A DNA stretch of 7,902 nt from an uncultured Bacteroidota bacterium (GTDB taxonomy: Bacteria > Bacteroidota > Bacteroidia > Chitinophagales > Chitinophagaceae): assembly GCA_903881265.1 (NCBI GenBank), contig CAIRSV010000094.1:1-7902 (forward strand), in the 5' to 3' direction. The notes beneath the pieces are model-generated. The model was not told the origin of the DNA, searched no databases, and worked only from the letters and a program-made list of their open reading frames with translations. Positions within the stretch are counted from its first letter, which is position 1. Each line of letters begins with the position of its first letter. The position numbers were made by a program, and so were the translations under genes. Positions 5,958 through 7,902 of this stretch are shown in pieces.

Positions 5958-6521
5958 TTGCATACCATAGAACCATACTACAATTGGCGTCATCTGTATA
6001 CAGCAGAAGAAGATGAGCTTTCTCCGTTTTATGGACGGGAATACAGTGAATTTGAATTTTCAAACACTGTGTACAACTACTATATACATCCGCAATGGGA
6101 TGATATCGATTCAAGAACCTTGTATATCAAAATTTTGTTTGTCGATTACGATTATAACTTCGCTATTATTGAACTGATGGGTGAATGGAATGATGCGATT
6201 GAGAATGATATACAAACATTGAAACGAAATATCATTGACTTGCTCATTGCTCGGCATATATACAAGTTCATCCTCATAGGAGAGAATATCTTAAATTTTC
6301 ACAGCGACGATGATTCGTATTACGAAGAATGGTATGACGATATCAAGGAGGAAGGTGGATGGATAGCGGCTGTGAATATACCTGATCAGACACAACACGA
6401 TTTTAAGAAAGCGCGCATCACCAACTATATTTCATTCCTTGAAGATGAAAAATGGCGGACGTTTAATCCAATGCATTTCTTCGAAAAAATCGACAATGAG
6501 ATGATCGATGGATTAGGGTAG
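5958..6521 (+). CDS. Conserved Bacteroidota protein of unknown function (PYYNWRHLY type), TTG start
   Basis: This 187-residue protein has no signal peptide or membrane helix, so it should be cytosolic. It is acidic and rich in aromatic residues, with the motifs PYYNWRHLY (6-14), SPFYGREYSEFEFSNTVYNYYIHPQWDDI (within 22-50, key residues Phe24, Tyr25, Trp47), ELMGEWNDAI (72-81), FILIGENILNFH (104-115) and a DDDSYYEEWYDDI patch (117-129). I recognise these as a family widespread in Cytophagales-like genomes, from memory, but know no function. The start is a TTG: no ATG lies upstream before the in-frame TGA at 5952-5954 or downstream before Met74. The TTG reproduces the family-like beginning M-x-x-I-x-PYYNW. 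No ribosome-binding site or good nearby promoter is visible. It stands alone and converges on the gene to its right with only 10 bp between stops. Confidence 0.87.
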   Translation: MHTIEPYYNWRHLYTAEEDELSPFYGREYSEFEFSNTVYNYYIHPQWDDIDSRTLYIKILFVDYDYNFAIIELMGEWNDAIENDIQTLKRNIIDLLIARHIYKFILIGENILNFHSDDDSYYEEWYDDIKEEGGWIAAVNIPDQTQHDFKKARITNYISFLEDEKWRTFNPMHFFEKIDNEMIDGLG

Positions 6522-6531
6522 CGTGGCCATT

Positions 6532-7008
6532 TTATGAAATCATCGGAGTTCGCTTTGCATAACTAACCATCGCTAATAATTCTTCAAATGCTGAGTCACC
6601 CCATTCGCCAAAGGTTCGCTGTGTAATCAACTTTTGTTCGCGATGATAGATTACTAATTCAAGCGAATTGAGAGGCGTCCACCAAATTTTCTGTACTGTA
6701 AATTGAAGTTCGTGTAGCGGAATATCAAGTTGCTTTTCCAATGTGTTGTACTTGTATACGTTGGCTTTGAATTGTTTATGTGCGTCGATTTCGATAGCAC
6801 ACATATACGGTTTGCAATATCGAAGATACTCATACGTGGGGAACGCTAACACAAGCGTATACAGCGTTACGCCAAAGATATCAAGTGTTGTAAAACCGCG
6901 AATGACGATGAATGCGATAAGGCTATATAAGGGTAGTAATGTGTAGACAAGGTCATTAAAAAAGCGACGCTGAAAATTGACATATCCGATAAAGGTTCTT
7001 GTTTCCAC
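6532..7008 (-). CDS. Small two-helix membrane protein of unknown function, GTG start
   Basis: This 158-residue protein is not recognised as a named family. It has a short cytoplasmic N terminus and two predicted membrane helices at about 20-36 (LVYTLLPLYSLIAFIVI) and 43-59 (DIFGVTLYTLVLAFPTY). A soluble region of about 90 residues follows, with alternating strand-like segments (AIEIDAHKQFKANVYKY, LQFTVQKIWW, SLELVIYH, KLITQRTFGEW) and a closing helix (SAFEELLAMVSYAKR). This layout resembles bacterial PH-like domain membrane proteins, a structural guess only. The start is GTG: the codon before the preceding GCA is a stop (TGA at 7012-7014), and the next Met is residue 69, beyond both helices. 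The gene is 38 bp downstream of the arsenite permease on the same strand but has its own promoter, so a role in arsenic resistance is not implied. Confidence 0.8.
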   Translation of the reverse strand: METRTFIGYVNFQRRFFNDLVYTLLPLYSLIAFIVIRGFTTLDIFGVTLYTLVLAFPTYEYLRYCKPYMCAIEIDAHKQFKANVYKYNTLEKQLDIPLHELQFTVQKIWWTPLNSLELVIYHREQKLITQRTFGEWGDSAFEELLAMVSYAKRTPMIS

Positions 7009-7012
7009 TGCT

Positions 7013-7042
7013 CAAAAATAGTTGTTAGAAATGGGAGTGCAA
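7013..7042 (-). promoter_or_regulatory. Complete Bacteroidota-type promoter TTG-N19-TATTTTTG
   Basis: On the minus strand a TTG (7042-7040) is followed after exactly 19 bp by TATTTTTG (7020-7013), a full TAnnTTTG match. Then come AGCA and the GTG start of the small membrane protein. Spacing and both elements match the known Bacteroidota promoter architecture, making this the best promoter in the window. It lies entirely in the 38-bp gap after the permease stop codon. The transcript should begin at or next to the GTG. Confidence 0.7.
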
Positions 7043-7046
7043 GATT

Positions 7047-7902
7047 TTATTTCACTGCAATCACTTCTTCATTCTTGTAATACTTTTTGCGAAGCCAGAA
7101 AGCCACATTCACCAATGCAATTAGTGCAGGCACTTCTACCAAAGGGCCTATGACGCCGGCAAAGGCTTCTCCACTATTGATACCGAAAACACCAATGGCA
7201 ACAGCAATCGCCAGTTCGAAATTATTTCCTGACGCTGTAAACGAAATGGCAGCGTTCTGCGCATAATCCGCACCAGTCAGTTTCCCGAAGAGAAATGTAA
7301 GTAGGAACATGATGGTAAAATAAATTACCAGCGGAATGGCAATACGTATGACATCCATGGGTATCTGCACGATCAGGTTCCCTTTTAAACTGAACATCAC
7401 GATGATGGTGAATAGCAGCGCGATCAGGGTTATCGGAGAAATTTTCGGAATGAATTTTTGATTAAACCATTCTTCGCCTTTCAGGCGAATCAGCGAATAT
7501 CGGCTGATGACACCGGCCACAAACGGAATGCCAAGATAAATCCCCACCGTCTTCGCAATTTGTGAAATCGTGATATTGATTTCCATTCCCTTCAAACCAA
7601 AAAGTGGTGGCATGATGGTCAGATAAAAGTAGGCGTAGGCGCTGAAAAACAAGACTTGCATAATGCTGTTGATGCCAACCAAGCCTGCCACATATTCGCG
7701 ATTGCCTTCGGCTAGTTCGTTCCATACAATCACCATGGCGATGCAAGGTGCAATCCCGATTAATATTAATCCGTGCATATATTCGGGATAGTCGTTCAGA
7801 AAAAGAACCGATAAACAAAACATAAGAAATGGTCCGATGATCCAAGTGATGAACATCGATAAGGAAAAGAGTTTGAGATTACTGAAGAGTGCTGGAATCT
7901 TC
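7047..7902 (-). CDS. Arsenite efflux permease, Acr3 family, 5' end cut by window edge
   Basis: Acr3 permeases export arsenite across the inner membrane using the proton motive force. The frame stays open from the right edge: 15 codons (KIPALFSNLKLFSLS) precede the first visible Met and match Acr3 sequence, so that Met is internal. About 284 residues are visible, and roughly 60-90 N-terminal residues with the first helices are missing. Family hallmarks are GIAPCIAMVIVW, with the transport-critical helix-4 cysteine (TGC at 7743-7745), FTASGNNFELAIAVAIGVFGI (the longest motif, ending near 7180) and GPLVEVPALI with the conserved helix-9 glutamate. About eight further hydrophobic helices are visible. 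The protein ends in a basic tail (WLRKKYYKNEE). An ArsR-type regulator or ArsC reductase might lie beyond the right edge but is not seen. Confidence 0.93.
   Translation of the reverse strand, partial: KIPALFSNLKLFSLSMFITWIIGPFLMFCLSVLFLNDYPEYMHGLILIGIAPCIAMVIVWNELAEGNREYVAGLVGINSIMQVLFFSAYAYFYLTIMPPLFGLKGMEINITISQIAKTVGIYLGIPFVAGVISRYSLIRLKGEEWFNQKFIPKISPITLIALLFTIIVMFSLKGNLIVQIPMDVIRIAIPLVIYFTIMFLLTFLFGKLTGADYAQNAAISFTASGNNFELAIAVAIGVFGINSGEAFAGVIGPLVEVPALIALVNVAFWLRKKYYKNEEVIAVK

Noticed and set aside
6481..6545. Possible bidirectional terminator between the convergent genes
   Set aside because: Only short GATGAT/ATCATC complementarity about 35 nt apart was seen, with no G-C-rich stem or T-run, and the gap between stop codons is only 10 bp.
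7462..7845. 127-codon open frame overlapping the arsenite permease in another frame of the same strand
   Set aside because: The overlapped frame encodes conserved Acr3 sequence; the alternative product is basic and has no motif or start signal.
1..7902. Mobile elements, CRISPR arrays, toxin-antitoxin or defence genes
   Set aside because: No transposase or integrase motif, regular spacer repeats, terminal inverted repeats or recognisable defence domain was seen on either strand; gene style looks uniform.

Overview
The window looks like a chromosomal segment of a member of the Bacteroidota, probably Cytophagales/Chitinophagales-like. The base composition is moderately AT-rich and the genes lack Shine-Dalgarno sequences. 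Several promoters match the phylum-specific -7 element TAnnTTTG, and the protein families (RND efflux operon, PYYNW-type hypothetical protein, Acr3 permease) fit this assignment. The assignment is inferred from sequence style and remembered families, not from a database search.

Region 1 (1-3000, minus strand) is a multidrug-efflux operon read right to left: a TetR-type regulator, a TolC-type outer-membrane channel 6 bp later, and an HlyD/AcrA-type lipoprotein adaptor 27 bp after that. The adaptor runs off the left edge. An inner-membrane RND pump gene would be expected beyond it but is not visible.

Region 2 (3001-5618) starts with a 108-bp divergent promoter region. Rightward from it come a deoxyribose-phosphate aldolase (deoC, of the long type resembling animal DERA) and, 71 bp on, an aldehyde dehydrogenase. 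Together they would split deoxyribose 5-phosphate into glyceraldehyde 3-phosphate and acetaldehyde and oxidise the acetaldehyde to acetate. A hairpin starting at the deoC stop codon separates the two genes.

Region 3 (5619-5957) has no convincing gene. It holds a perfect 10-bp inverted repeat flanking a TAnnTTTG element. A conserved soluble protein of unknown function with a TTG start follows (5958-6521).

Region 4 (6532-7902, minus strand) holds an Acr3-type arsenite efflux permease, cut by the right edge, and downstream of it a small two-helix membrane protein of unknown function. The small gene has its own well-formed promoter (TTG-N19-TATTTTTG).

The most notable pattern is that three independent genes (tetR, deoC and the small membrane protein) have TAnnTTTG exactly 4 nt before the start codon, two of these starts being GTG. 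That geometry predicts leaderless or nearly leaderless mRNAs. I see no mobile element, CRISPR array, RNA gene or clearly new multi-gene system; the gene content is mostly ordinary and the interest lies in regulatory architecture and a few protein oddities.
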